DNA of 64,000 nucleotides from an uncultured Bacteroidota bacterium (GTDB lineage: Bacteria; Bacteroidota; Bacteroidia; AKYH767-A; OLB10), in the NCBI GenBank assembly GCA_900696575.1, contig CAADHD010000025.1, positions 211,753 through 275,752 of the forward strand, written 5' to 3'. The notes beneath the pieces were generated by a model, which saw only the letters and a program-made list of their open reading frames with translations, had not been told where the DNA came from and searched no databases. Position numbers and translations under genes: made by a program. The first letter of the stretch is position 1, and each line of letters starts with the position of its first letter. Shown in pieces: positions 55,401 through 63,894 of the stretch.

Positions 55401-56731
55401 GAGATGTTGGTATTGCCGGTTACCGTAAGAGATACAGGCCCGTCCATTACACGGTTAAACCCAATCCTGCCACCGCTTACATTCAGATCGCCATTCACCT
55501 GAATGATGCTGGAGCCGGTTTCGGCACCTGTAGTTCCAATCTGAGCATTAAAATCATGAGACAAATTAAGGTTCCCATTAACCGTCCAGTTCAATACTCC
55601 ATGGGAACGAAACATAATGGTGGTTGCAGTGGTTGAAACGCTGTTATCCGTAAAGTTTCCGGTTACAAGAGTCAGGTTTCTGTTTGCCCCGCGCTGAAAA
55701 ACAATACTGCCGGTACCATTTATAATCACATCATTCAAAGTAAGACTTGTGGTCATTCCCGTACCATTATCCATATTGACTGAACCGGATGAAACCGTAA
55801 AAGTTCCCTTAATTCGTGCTGGAGAAAACAATCCGTTTTGATTCCAGTTAGCTAAGGATGCATTGATAGTGATATTCCCAAAATCGCTGCTGACTCCCGT
55901 AGCCAGAGGTGAATTGCTGTTGAACCAGTTATTCACAATAATATTGGAGGCGGCATTAAAATTTTCAGTGCCGGCAAAAATGGTTGTCGAAGCAGCGCTA
56001 AGATTTGCATGTGTATAAGTGGAACCTGAGTTCATTAGGAAAGTTCCGGTAACGGTAACCGGGTTGGAAGCGATCAGATTTCCGGTTGAATTGATAGTGA
56101 GGTTGTTTGCATAACCTGAAACATCGGCTGTAACAGTATGATTAATGACAATGTCTGAAGCACAGGAAGGAGGCACAACACCGCCTGACCAGGTTGCTGC
56201 CGATGACCAGTTTCCGTTGGCAATAGAAGTAAAGGTTACTCCTCCTGCATCAGAAGTTAATGTTCCGTGATTAACTCCTGCTCCGGGATCATTGCCTGCA
56301 ATTACTGCTGTTCCGCCAGCCAAGGTTCTCAGCAACTGGCCGGAAGCCATGGTGGTAAGTCCCCGCATCTGAAGATTGCTGATATAAAGATTATCCAGAC
56401 GGTTTGTTCCGCTAACTGATAGCGTTACCGTTACCGTAGTGGAAGTTACAGCTACAGAAGCAAAGGTGATATTTCTTCCGGCAGTGTAGCTCACAGTACC
56501 CACACCCGGATTAAATTCAAAGTTTACCGGTGCAGTAAGTATCAAGGTAACATTGGTTTGGGGAGAGGCAAAGTCTGTCATGGCACTTTCGGCAACAGTA
56601 ATTGTTCCGATGTTGCTGAAAGCTCCGGGGGAGACCTGAAGGCAGGTTCCGTTCGCTGCCGGTGTAACAGTAACATTTGCTGCTGAAATACCGGGTAACA
56701 ATGGGAGAAACCATAAGAAGAACTTTTTCAT
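52415..56731 (-). CDS. large T9SS-secreted beta-repeat (adhesin-like) protein
   Basis: A 1438-residue exported protein. The signal peptide ends about residue 18. Roughly 900 residues of irregular beta-strand repeats follow, rich in Asn, Gly, Ser and Thr (NGNFYMNGIGSVFYF, GNFTQTGGTISF-like units), typical of right-handed beta-helix adhesins. Near the C-terminus is a segment with a PVQLAYIKTVCIDRKVSLQWVTQSELNNDYF-type block (about 1290-1340, quoted in part) found in Bacteroidota surface proteins, then a T9SS type A sorting domain (ISNSV-like strands ending GFYTATVRCNNEIAVAKTVIQ). I chose ATG 56731; the longer frame from 56791 lacks a signal peptide at its start. Probably a cell-surface adhesin. 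Confidence 0.85.
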   Translation of the reverse strand: MKKFFLWFLPLLPGISAANVTVTPAANGTCLQVSPGAFSNIGTITVAESAMTDFASPQTNVTLILTAPVNFEFNPGVGTVSYTAGRNITFASVAVTSTTVTVTLSVSGTNRLDNLYISNLQMRGLTTMASGQLLRTLAGGTAVIAGNDPGAGVNHGTLTSDAGGVTFTSIANGNWSSAATWSGGVVPPSCASDIVINHTVTADVSGYANNLTINSTGNLIASNPVTVTGTFLMNSGSTYTHANLSAASTTIFAGTENFNAASNIIVNNWFNSNSPLATGVSSDFGNITINASLANWNQNGLFSPARIKGTFTVSSGSVNMDNGTGMTTSLTLNDVIINGTGSIVFQRGANRNLTLVTGNFTDNSVSTTATTIMFRSHGVLNWTVNGNLNLSHDFNAQIGTTGAETGSSIIQVNGDLNVSGGRIGFNRVMDGPVSLTVTGNTNISGNPNYFRLNETGSGSVSFSTTNLNVTGGARNEINGGANPTGSVVVNINGNFYMNGIGSVFYFINSPSSTGTLQLNVTNDLTVVRGSFRMVNSSGLANISVGRDILISSTSSIVYGQYNTTSSADVNLSAGRNFTISSGLFYQTAGLGSISLNVAQSMAMNNGTFYGTNNTTSGNYGTAVCTIGSFNYNGGSFYFHNSNVTDGRNVVINCLGDFDIRFTSSVNRVVLINQAGINNAGLMLTIGGNFMTSGSNTTAYFLSSASSGNEFIGISGSMTLAASDVFIAGTTTPYGNNHDVTLSIMNNLTVTAGNLYCSTVGGNAAVSVNGNVSITGGTVNAKWNTGKTDFIISGNYTQSGGTFNFHARNAVTADSVQVTLMGNFNQTGGTISFDAYQGEENPENYLYIYGTTFSVGGTGIISHANHLTTYTKFGNIWFNRTGTTTYNRSSTNHDIRQVKIFVSGECVLDAEFSTQPLQIASHASSDRNTHTTFEMDGILSLGTRQILARQQANYYACIQLNQDSRLRTAHTGGLYSGTATASCINSMISGLNRMDYYLDPLSIVEYCGTANQTVTGIPNGIAATNNHKYGILEINHQGTLDASWVSPEAANEVYVRTTLQLERGELNLDTDHNPSNGGGRPVIIEDYANVSRNTGYIRSETEDGSGLLRWNIPFAGGTHIIPFGYNSSNYIPFTFSPTSGITGTLSVATYHTLPSNVVYPAGVLHVNDLTGADNSANTVDRFWRVDVSGTAVADITFEATSAESGTITNPRAQRWTPANNGWEPAQGVQSNPTSTSTLASGISGLGTWWTLSSSTSPLPVQLAYIKTVCIDRKVSLQWVTQSELNNDYFFIEKSTDGRIFNELAKVKGAGTTSATSYYSFVDDETVKGKSAIYRLSQTDFNGQPSRVGEVQSAACNSKPVLSIQQVISSSSLSLHINSETSGNATIEIADATGKKVKWEKMELQAGINSVIITDEFAAGFYTATVRCNNEIAVAKTVIQ

Positions 56732-56902
56732 AACAGTGGTTATATTGTTTTTAAAAACTGAATGTTTTGCAACAGGTAGTTGTGGCTCCATAGCAGATTA
56801 TTTGTTTGTGAAGATTGAAACGATCAATAATCCGTAAGGCTGCATGGCTTGACCATTTACCTTGCTTCTGTAAGATTCAGGAAGTTCTGTTAAGAAAACG
56901 CT

Positions 56903-58615
56903 TCAGTGCATAACGCCTGTGAACCAATGTTGAAATGCAGTTTCCTGATCAGGAGATGGCTCAGGTTTTCTGATGATCATTGCTTTATCAAAATAACGGT
57001 TTGACGAACTCAGTGCAATCTGAACTTCTTTTTTTCGTTTGAATCGCAGAACAGAGAGAATCAGCTTATCCTGTTCTTCGCGAATTTCAACCACCTCATC
57101 ACCGTGCATCAACCCTGAATGGTCTGCAGGAGCACCGGGATAAATACTGCTGATACGGGGATAGGGTGCAGATTGATCTGTTCTGAATCCCGCTCTTCTT
57201 TCATGTACCAGTGAATTAGCTTCAAGCTTTACATCCAATGCAAGATTTTCGAACAATTCCTTCAAAACAGCAAGATAAGAGCTTCTAAACGTCAACATCT
57301 GCTCAAAAAATGCATGTTCACCATCCCCTGTAACCTCTTTTAACAAATCAATCAATTGTTCCTGCCTGTAGCCGACTTTGGCTTTTCCGAAACGAACATA
57401 CAACAATCGCACAAAATCATCTAACGACTTGTGTGGATTATTCTTCCTGATGTACAAATCAAACATTAAAGCTATTAAAGAGCCTTCATCATAAATGGAG
57501 GTTTTACGTCCGGGAACACCGGGTTCATAACCATCAAGCCATGTATCAAAAGAAGATTCAAGCACACTGTAATTATCCTTGCCCGGATTATCTAAATGCT
57601 TCTGAAGCCTTGCTGTAATTTCGGCAAGGTATTCATCAACAGAAAAAAATCCGGAACGGGCAAGAAATAAATCTCCGTAATATGTTGTAATGCCTTCGTA
57701 CACCCATCCTGAGGTTGAATAGTTCTCATGGTGGTAGTTATAAGGCATCATTTCAGCCGGACGAATAGTCTTTACATTCCACACATGAAACAATTCATGC
57801 GATGCTACTCCTATAAGTTCAGGATATAAATTCTCTGTCATTAATTCATCGGCAGGGCCCAAAGCAAGAACAGTGCTTTTCAAATGCTCTACGCCATGAT
57901 AAAAACGAAAAGGCAACACAAGAATAAGAAAATGATATTCGCTTACAGGAAAGTCGCCCATGGTATTCAGCTGAACTCTGGTAAATGCGCTGAAATCGGA
58001 AATCACTTTTTTCCGATTAATTTTCTGAACCCCATAAAACCAGAGATGAAAAGTTAAATCGTTTACGGCATAGCTTTCGTGCAGCAAGGATGAAGAAGCA
58101 AGAATAGGCGAATCAACCAATTCATCGTAATCGGCCGCTGTGAATTCATGGCAGTTTATCCATCTCAGAGAAGTTGCTGTTTTGAATTCTGCAGGAAGGT
58201 CAAGAATGATTCTGCAGGGCAACTGCTCCATTCCTTTAATGCCAATACAACAATGAACTGGGTTCACATAAAAAATATCTTCATCAAGCCAGCAACTACC
58301 GGCATCAGGTCTTACAGCGAAGTATTCGTATGAAATAACAACTTCAGAATTTTCTTCCGTCTTGATTTTCCACTGGTTTTTGGAAATTTTGTTAAATGAC
58401 AATTCCATTCCTGAAGATGAGGTAACCTTAAAATGACGGACATTTTTAGAAAAATTTCCTAACTCATATCTTCCGGGTCGCCACGAGGAAAGAAAGATAT
58501 CAAGCTCTGCAGCCTTCACCTCACTAACCGTAACGCTGACTTTAACAAACTGGCCAAAGCTGCCATAGCTAAGCCTGTAAACCAGTTTTTCTGACACACT
58601 TGATGAATTCTTCAT
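56903..58615 (-). CDS. M61-family metallopeptidase with PDZ domain
   Basis: A 570-residue member of the M61 glycyl-aminopeptidase family. The beta-rich N-terminal domain includes WRPGRYELGNFSKNVRHF. The catalytic region has the gluzincin motif H273-E-L-F-H277 followed by VWNVKTIRP, and the downstream GWVYEGITTYYGDLFL holds the third zinc ligand Glu. The C-terminal ~90 residues form a PDZ domain (PGAPADHSGLMHGDEVVEI). No signal peptide is evident, so it may be cytoplasmic. It lies 25 bases after pyrF on the same strand. Confidence 0.92.
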   Translation of the reverse strand: MKNSSSVSEKLVYRLSYGSFGQFVKVSVTVSEVKAAELDIFLSSWRPGRYELGNFSKNVRHFKVTSSSGMELSFNKISKNQWKIKTEENSEVVISYEYFAVRPDAGSCWLDEDIFYVNPVHCCIGIKGMEQLPCRIILDLPAEFKTATSLRWINCHEFTAADYDELVDSPILASSSLLHESYAVNDLTFHLWFYGVQKINRKKVISDFSAFTRVQLNTMGDFPVSEYHFLILVLPFRFYHGVEHLKSTVLALGPADELMTENLYPELIGVASHELFHVWNVKTIRPAEMMPYNYHHENYSTSGWVYEGITTYYGDLFLARSGFFSVDEYLAEITARLQKHLDNPGKDNYSVLESSFDTWLDGYEPGVPGRKTSIYDEGSLIALMFDLYIRKNNPHKSLDDFVRLLYVRFGKAKVGYRQEQLIDLLKEVTGDGEHAFFEQMLTFRSSYLAVLKELFENLALDVKLEANSLVHERRAGFRTDQSAPYPRISSIYPGAPADHSGLMHGDEVVEIREEQDKLILSVLRFKRKKEVQIALSSSNRYFDKAMIIRKPEPSPDQETAFQHWFTGVMH

Positions 58616-58640
58616 GCTGAAATTTCAACCGCTACATCAT

Positions 58641-59447
58641 TCAGGTTTGAAAAAACGGTTTCATTTCTTCCACTAATTTCAAGGCTTCCTCTCGAGCACG
58701 CAAGGCAAAATCTTTTCCTGAAGATGCATACAAAATGCTTCGTGAAGCATTAATCAATAGACCAAAATCTTTATTCATTCCATAACGACAAACTTCTGCA
58801 ACAGTGCCTCCCTGTGCCCCCACACCGGGAACAAGCAGAAAGTGATCAGGAATGATCTTGCGAATATCGTTAAGCATGGATGCTTTTGTAGCTCCGATTA
58901 CATACATAAGGTTTCCTGATGATTTCCATTCGATAGATTTTCTGATGACATGTTCAAATAAACTCTGACCGGCTGAATCAAGAAATTGAAAATCGGCAGA
59001 GCCGGGATTGGAGGTCAATGCGAGCAAAATAGTCCATTTATTTTCATAACGGAGAAATGGTTCAACAGAATCAAATCCCATGTATGGCGCCACGGTTACA
59101 GCATCAAAATCATAAATTTCAAAAAAAGTTTTGGCATACATAGCAGATGTGTTTCCTATATCTCCGCGTTTGGCATCAGCAATGGTAAAAATAGTATCAG
59201 GAATTATTTTCATCGTTTTACTGAGCGAATTCCAGCCGGAAATTCCGAGGCACTCATAAAAAGCAATGTTGGGTTTAACAGCTACACATAAGTCATGGGT
59301 TGCCTCAATGATTTGTTTGTTGAATTCAAATACCGGGTCATCATAATCAAGCAGGTGCTTCGGAATTTTCTGAACATCGGTATCCAGCCCGATACAAAGT
59401 ATGGATTTTTTATTCCTGATATTTTCAATGAGCCGGTGTCGAGTCAT
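58641..59447 (-). CDS. pyrF: orotidine 5'-phosphate decarboxylase
   Basis: A 268-residue OMP decarboxylase of the family-2 (longer) type, the last step of de novo UMP synthesis. Visible: [16 protein letters not shown] at the N-terminus, [13 protein letters not shown]-like strand, the catalytic [13 protein letters not shown] motif, the [16 protein letters not shown] block and [11 protein letters not shown] at the C-terminus. Length and motifs fit. It is seven bases after prfA, on the same strand, with the M61 gene 25 bases further on. Confidence 0.96.
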   Translation of the reverse strand: MTRHRLIENIRNKKSILCIGLDTDVQKIPKHLLDYDDPVFEFNKQIIEATHDLCVAVKPNIAFYECLGISGWNSLSKTMKIIPDTIFTIADAKRGDIGNTSAMYAKTFFEIYDFDAVTVAPYMGFDSVEPFLRYENKWTILLALTSNPGSADFQFLDSAGQSLFEHVIRKSIEWKSSGNLMYVIGATKASMLNDIRKIIPDHFLLVPGVGAQGGTVAEVCRYGMNKDFGLLINASRSILYASSGKDFALRAREEALKLVEEMKPFFQT

Positions 59448-59454
59448 GGATGTT

Positions 59455-60534
59455 TTAAATCATGCTGGCTTCTTTCATTTTCTCGGTATTCTCGGCCAAT
59501 TGAAGGGCATCAATAAACTCCTGAATGTCGCCATTCATGAAACCGGTAAGGTTATAACTGGTTAAACCTATTCGGTGATCTGTAACACGGTTCTGCGGAT
59601 AATTGTAAGTTCTGATTTTGGCGGAGCGATCACCGGTAGAAACCATCGTTTTTCTTTTTCTTGAAATTTCATCCAGATGTTTCTGCAATTCTGCCTCGTA
59701 TAATCGTGTGCGAAGCATCTGCAACGCCAATGCACGGTTGCCATGCTGCGAGCGTTCAATCTGGCAGGTAACTACAATGCCGGAAGGTTTATGGGTAAGC
59801 TGAACTTTGGTTTCCACTTTATTGACATTCTGCCCACCTGCCCCGCTTGAGCGTGCTGTTTGCCATTCAAGATCGGCCGGATTAATCTGTACATCCACTT
59901 CTTCGGCTTCAGGCAATACTGCCACTGTAGCGGCAGAAGTATGAACTCTTCCCATTGTTTCCGTTTCAGGAACGCGCTGTACACGATGCACACCCGATTC
60001 ATATTTCAACTGGCCGTAAACATTATCCCCTTTTACTGATAAAATAATTTCCTTGTAACCGCCTGCGGTGCCCGCATTACTGTCAATTACTTCACATTTC
60101 CAGCCGCGTTTTTCGCAGTAACGGGAATACATTCGATATAAATCACCGGCAAAAATAGAAGCCTCATCTCCGCCTGTTCCTGCCCGAATTTCAATCTGAA
60201 CATCTTTTTCATCCTCCGGATCTTTCGGTATCAATTGCCATCGAATCTGCTCTTCCAGTTTTACTATTTCTGCTTCAAGATGGCTAACTTCGTCTTTGGC
60301 CATACTTCTGAATTCTTCATCCTTTTCAGTCATCATGACATGCCGCGCCTGAGCAAGATTATCAAGAATGTTTTTGTAAGTGGCATATAGTTCTACTACA
60401 GGTTGCAGCTCGCGATACGACTTATTCAAGGCAGTAAAACGTTTCATATCATTAACCACCTCCGGACTTCCGAGTTGCATTTCAATATCCAGAAAACGCT
60501 GGCGAAGCGATTCTAATTTTTCCGTCAAATCCAT
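59455..60534 (-). CDS. prfA: peptide chain release factor 1
   Basis: A 359-residue class I release factor. The GGQ motif is at G233-G234-Q235, the same position as in E. coli RF1, and PxT (P-E-T, in [13 protein letters not shown]) is the RF1-type UAG/UAA-reading tripeptide, so this is RF1, not RF2. The C-terminus has [22 protein letters not shown] (partly quoted). No programmed frameshift is present. Acts at the ribosomal A site. It is the first gene of a likely prfA-pyrF unit. Confidence 0.97.
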   Translation of the reverse strand: MDLTEKLESLRQRFLDIEMQLGSPEVVNDMKRFTALNKSYRELQPVVELYATYKNILDNLAQARHVMMTEKDEEFRSMAKDEVSHLEAEIVKLEEQIRWQLIPKDPEDEKDVQIEIRAGTGGDEASIFAGDLYRMYSRYCEKRGWKCEVIDSNAGTAGGYKEIILSVKGDNVYGQLKYESGVHRVQRVPETETMGRVHTSAATVAVLPEAEEVDVQINPADLEWQTARSSGAGGQNVNKVETKVQLTHKPSGIVVTCQIERSQHGNRALALQMLRTRLYEAELQKHLDEISRKRKTMVSTGDRSAKIRTYNYPQNRVTDHRIGLTSYNLTGFMNGDIQEFIDALQLAENTEKMKEASMI

Positions 60535-60567
60535 GTGGCGAAGTTACATTGTTGATTCCTAATTAAA

Positions 60568-61101
60568 TCAATCGTTTTCATTCAGTAAGGCGAACTGATG
60601 CAGGTCAATCCACCTGTTTGATTTCCATTCGCATTCATGCTGGGTTCCTTCAATGCGGAAACCGAGCTTTGAAAGGGTTTTAATGCTTGAGGTGTTTTCA
60701 GTTTCAACGGTAGCTTCAATGCGATGCATTTTCAATTGATTAAAGGTAAAATTGATAACTGCTCCTGCTGCCTCATGGATATATCCTTTTCCCCAAAATC
60801 CCTTTTGAAGCCAGAAGCCCATTTCGCATTTACGGTGAATCATATTGATATTGTAAATACCTACCGTACCCATCAACCGTGTACTGCCTGCCATACATAC
60901 AGCCCACCATTTTCCTGTTTTGCTCTTTTCAATTTGCTCGTACCATTTCATTTGCTCACGTGTATCTTCAAAACTGCGGTACGAAATTCCGTAAAAACGC
61001 ACAACGTCTGCATCGGATAATCCATTAAAAATATCCTGTTGATCGCCCGGCAGGATGGAACGAAGCCAGAGACGTGCAGAATGTAAATCAGGAAAACTCA
61101 T
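60568..61101 (-). CDS. GNAT-family N-acetyltransferase (RimJ/RimL type)
   Basis: A 177-residue GNAT acetyltransferase. Family blocks: the N-terminal SARLWLRSILPGDQQDIFNGL, MGTVGIYNINMIHRKCEMGFWLQKGFWGKGYIHEA (partly quoted; acetyl-CoA-binding Q/R-x-x-G-x-G/A equivalent KGFWGKGY) and the late FTFNQLKMHRIEATVETENTSSIKTLSKLGF with RIEA and NxxSxxxxxKLGF. It resembles RimJ/RimL or aminoglycoside-acetyltransferase-like proteins; the substrate is unknown. Stands apart, 33 bases from prfA on the same strand. Confidence 0.88.
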   Translation of the reverse strand: MSFPDLHSARLWLRSILPGDQQDIFNGLSDADVVRFYGISYRSFEDTREQMKWYEQIEKSKTGKWWAVCMAGSTRLMGTVGIYNINMIHRKCEMGFWLQKGFWGKGYIHEAAGAVINFTFNQLKMHRIEATVETENTSSIKTLSKLGFRIEGTQHECEWKSNRWIDLHQFALLNEND

Positions 61102-61169
61102 TTTACTTTAAAAACGTCCAAAGGTGCAAAACTCCATAAAATGGCTTAAGCCTGCATATTTTCGCAGCG

Positions 61170-62459
61170 ATGACCACTGCTAATACCGCCTTTTCTCAAT
61201 TCGGTTTTAATAAACAGATTATTACTGCCATTAAAGAGTGCGGTTATGAAACTCCTACTCCGGTGCAACAACAGGCTATTCCGAAAATTTTAGCTGGCAA
61301 ACAAGTTATAGCCATTGCTCATACGGGTACAGGCAAAACGGCTTCCTATTTACTTCCGTTGTTGAAAATTCTTGGTTACCCTCAAAGCAATGAACCCCGA
61401 TGCCTGATTGTTGTTCCTGTTCATGAACTCTGCATACAGGTTCAAAATGCCGCGGCTTCCCTTGCACTTCATACCGGATTGCGCATCATTTCCGTTTACG
61501 GAGGCGGTAGTATAAAAACACAACGGGAACAGCTTCAGGCTGGCTGCGATTTTGTTATTGGCACCCCGGGGCGGTTACTTGAACTGTATAAAGAAGGCTC
61601 GCTGGTATTTAAAAAAGTAAAACATCTTGTAATTGATGAGGCCGATAAATTGCTTGATATGGGTTTTATGCCCCAGCTTAACAAATTGTTTGAAGTGCTG
61701 CCTGTTAAAAGACAAAATTTGTTGTTTTCTGCAACGATGAATGACAAAGTGAAAAGGTTGGCCGAAAACTTCATTGCGTTTCCCGAATACCTCGAAATTC
61801 AACAGGAACAAAAAACAGCTCCGGGTGTAGCGCAGAAGATTTATGCTATTCCCAATTTTTCTTCAAAAGCAAAATTTCTGATCCGCTTTTTGAATGATGA
61901 AAATCAAGCAATGAATAAAGTAATTGTTTTCTGCCGGACTAAAGCCATTGCCAAACGCCTGAGTGATGAATTGAAGTTATCGTTTGGCACAAGCGCAGTA
62001 CGAAGGATTGATGGCAACATGCAGCAGCAAGCGCGCATCAATGCAGTGCAGGCTTTGAATGAAGGCGCAGTGAGAATTCTGGTTGCTACCGATATAGCCG
62101 CCCGCGGACTTGACATCAGAAATGTTACTCATGTCATCAATTTTGATGTACCCTTGATTTATGATGATTACATACATCGTATCGGAAGGACCGGACGTGT
62201 TTTTACCAAAGGAGAGAGCATAACCTATTGCACCGAAGCAGATTTATGGCACTGGAAAAAAATTGAAAAACTCACCGGAAAAAAAATACCCTTTACACCT
62301 TTGCCCGGTGATTTTGAAACAGAAAAAACACCTTATGAAGAGCAACAGTTCATGAACCGTGAACTGGATAAGCAGCGCAGGAAAGACGATCCGGAGTATC
62401 AGGGTGCATTTCATGAAAAGAAATCATCGAATAAGCACAAAAGAATACTAAGGCGTTAA
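61170..62459 (+). CDS. DEAD-box RNA helicase
   Basis: A 429-residue ATP-dependent RNA helicase with the full motif set: Q motif (ECGYETPTPVQQQAIP), Walker A AHTGTGKT, GTPGR, DEAD (VIDEADKLLDMGF), SAT, the C-terminal ATDIAARGLDI and HRIGRTGR. The short, basic C-terminus (KKSSNKHKRILRR) is typical of RhlE-like enzymes. It unwinds RNA duplexes, often in ribosome assembly or cold adaptation. It is divergent from the GNAT gene with 68 bases between starts. Confidence 0.95.
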   Translation: MTTANTAFSQFGFNKQIITAIKECGYETPTPVQQQAIPKILAGKQVIAIAHTGTGKTASYLLPLLKILGYPQSNEPRCLIVVPVHELCIQVQNAAASLALHTGLRIISVYGGGSIKTQREQLQAGCDFVIGTPGRLLELYKEGSLVFKKVKHLVIDEADKLLDMGFMPQLNKLFEVLPVKRQNLLFSATMNDKVKRLAENFIAFPEYLEIQQEQKTAPGVAQKIYAIPNFSSKAKFLIRFLNDENQAMNKVIVFCRTKAIAKRLSDELKLSFGTSAVRRIDGNMQQQARINAVQALNEGAVRILVATDIAARGLDIRNVTHVINFDVPLIYDDYIHRIGRTGRVFTKGESITYCTEADLWHWKKIEKLTGKKIPFTPLPGDFETEKTPYEEQQFMNRELDKQRRKDDPEYQGAFHEKKSSNKHKRILRR

Positions 62460-62494
62460 GTTACTTTTGACCGCAGATTTTTACATCGCTTTTC

Positions 62495-63409
62495 GTGAAA
62501 GAGGAAGACAAGTTTACACGATGGATTTACCTTGCTGTGCTGGCAGTCATTTGGGGTAGTTCATTCATCCTGATGAAGGTTGGGCTAAAATCATTTGACC
62601 CCGGTCAGGTTGCTTCCTTGCGGTTATTTGTTTCCTGGTGTGCGTTGTTTCCTTTAGTGATTCACCGGTTTAAAGAAGTTAAGAAGGAAAAGTTCAGGTA
62701 TATTCTTGCTACAGGGTTGCTGGGAAACGGAATCCCTGCATTTCTGTTTGCCATTGCTCAAACCAATATATCCAGCTCGCTGGCAGGAATGCTTAATTCA
62801 CTTACGCCTGTATTTGTTGTATTGATAGGCTACTTCCTTTTCAAATCTGTATTCAAAGCCTCTCAGATTATTGGAGTAATTACCGGTATTACCGGAGCAT
62901 TCGCCTTGATTTTAATAAGCCAAAAAGCCAATGTGTTTTCAGGCAATGCCTGGTTCGGATTACTGATTGTACTGGCCACTATTTGCTATGCATTCAGTGT
63001 TACTATCATCAGAAATTATCTGCACCATGTTGATTCGGTACTTATTACAGGCTTTGCTCTGTTTATTGCCGGAATACCCAGTGGCATTTACCTGTTCACT
63101 ACCGACTTTATTCCGCGGTTTTCGGTTTATGACGATGCCTGGCTGAGTTTTATTAGTGTTGTTGCATTAGGTCTGCTGAGTACGGCATTTTCTACTGTCC
63201 TTTTCAACAAACTCATAAAAATTTCGAATGCCTTATATGCCTCTTCCGTTACTTACCTTATTCCGATTGTAGCCATTTTGTGGGGAGTGTTGGATGGCGA
63301 AGTCATCCACTGGAAACACATCCTGGCCATGCTCGCCATTCTGACAGGAATCTATCTGATAAATTTTGAAAGTATCAGGGAGATGAAAAAGCAAAAATTG
63401 AAAAACTGA
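62495..63409 (+). CDS. EamA/DMT-family transporter
   Basis: A 304-residue protein with ten hydrophobic segments and two EamA repeats. Features include WIYLAVLAVIWGSSFILMKVGLKSF at the start (WGSSF/FxxxKxxL, quoted in part), LLGNGIPAFLFAIAQTNISSSLAGMLNSLTPVF and the second repeat with LFNKLIKISNALYASSVTYLIPI. The start is GTG at 62495, 35 bases after the helicase stop; both may be in one transcript. The substrate is unknown. It is not a close copy of the transporter at 15926-16798. Confidence 0.88.
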   Translation: MKEEDKFTRWIYLAVLAVIWGSSFILMKVGLKSFDPGQVASLRLFVSWCALFPLVIHRFKEVKKEKFRYILATGLLGNGIPAFLFAIAQTNISSSLAGMLNSLTPVFVVLIGYFLFKSVFKASQIIGVITGITGAFALILISQKANVFSGNAWFGLLIVLATICYAFSVTIIRNYLHHVDSVLITGFALFIAGIPSGIYLFTTDFIPRFSVYDDAWLSFISVVALGLLSTAFSTVLFNKLIKISNALYASSVTYLIPIVAILWGVLDGEVIHWKHILAMLAILTGIYLINFESIREMKKQKLKN

Positions 63410-63427
63410 TTTTAATTTGCGCTGCTT

Positions 63428-63500
63428 GCCTTCTTAGCTCAGCTGGTAGAGCAGTTCATTCGTAATGAACGGGTCGCAGGTTCGAGTCCTGTAGAAGGCT
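63428..63500 (+). tRNA. tRNA-Thr (anticodon CGT)
   Basis: A 73-base cloverleaf can be drawn. The acceptor stem GCCTTCT pairs with AGAAGGC, the D arm is GCTC/GAGC, the anticodon stem GTTCA/TGAAC with loop TTCGTAA gives anticodon CGT (reads ACG), and the T arm is GCAGG TTCGAGT CCTGT with one G-U pair. The 3' CCA is not encoded. It is followed by a possible terminator. Confidence 0.96.
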
Positions 63501-63537
63501 CTGAAAACTAAACTAACTTGAATAACAAATGATTATT

Positions 63538-63577
63538 TAAGGAATGCAGGTATAGACCTGTAAACACTCCTTATTTT
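63538..63577 (+). terminator. possible terminator after tRNA-Thr
   Basis: A two-part stem (aagga...caggt / acctg...tcctt) with an internal bulge, followed by ttattttt. It is imperfect. It would end transcription of tRNA-Thr before the convergent small gene. Confidence 0.35.
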
Positions 63578-63771
63578 TAGGCTTTCTCCTTCGGGCTGTC
63601 TGCCATAAAATTATGACCGCCCTTTTTCACATGAACGGTGTACCATAACCAGAAGAATGTTCCTATAAAACCGATGATGATAAAAAGTATGTCAACTGAC
63701 ATACCAATGGGTTCTGCAAGTTTGAAGATATACTCAAAAAAGTTGGCAATGCCGTACCAGATTGCATCCAT
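63577..63771 (-). CDS. small single-helix membrane protein (DUF6341-like?)
   Basis: A 64-residue protein with an amphipathic N-terminus (DAIWYGIANFFEYIFKLAEP), one hydrophobic helix (about 27-46, LFIIIGFIGTFFWLWYTV) and a Lys-rich tail. It resembles small Bacteroidota proteins annotated DUF6341, which lie near the DUF6427 membrane-protein gene; the beginning of a similar gene is seen to the right. A TACGTTTG element lies 19 bases before the start. Function unknown; the family assignment is tentative. Confidence 0.6.
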   Translation of the reverse strand: MDAIWYGIANFFEYIFKLAEPIGMSVDILFIIIGFIGTFFWLWYTVHVKKGGHNFMADSPKEKA

Positions 63772-63790
63772 AACATATTGTATTAGGCTG

Positions 63791-63819
63791 CAAACGTAAT
63801 TGTTTTTCTTAAATACAAA
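63791..63819 (-). promoter_or_regulatory. possible promoter of the small membrane-protein gene
   Basis: Minus strand: TTTG at 63819-63816 and TACGTTTG at 63798-63791, with 17 bases between, a little short of the usual 19-21. Confidence 0.4.
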
Positions 63820-63894
63820 AAGTTAACAAGTAATGCTTATAAATTTAGTTGCTGACTTATTAAAAGAGTTTTCTTTACGCATTCAAAACATGTG

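Noticed and set aside
52415-56731. Degenerate DNA tandem repeat array in the adhesin gene
   Set aside because: The protein has irregular beta repeats, but I see no near-identical DNA units; divergence is at the protein level.
59455-60534. Programmed frameshift release factor
   Set aside because: The PxT tripeptide identifies RF1; only RF2 genes carry the frameshift, and the frame is continuous.
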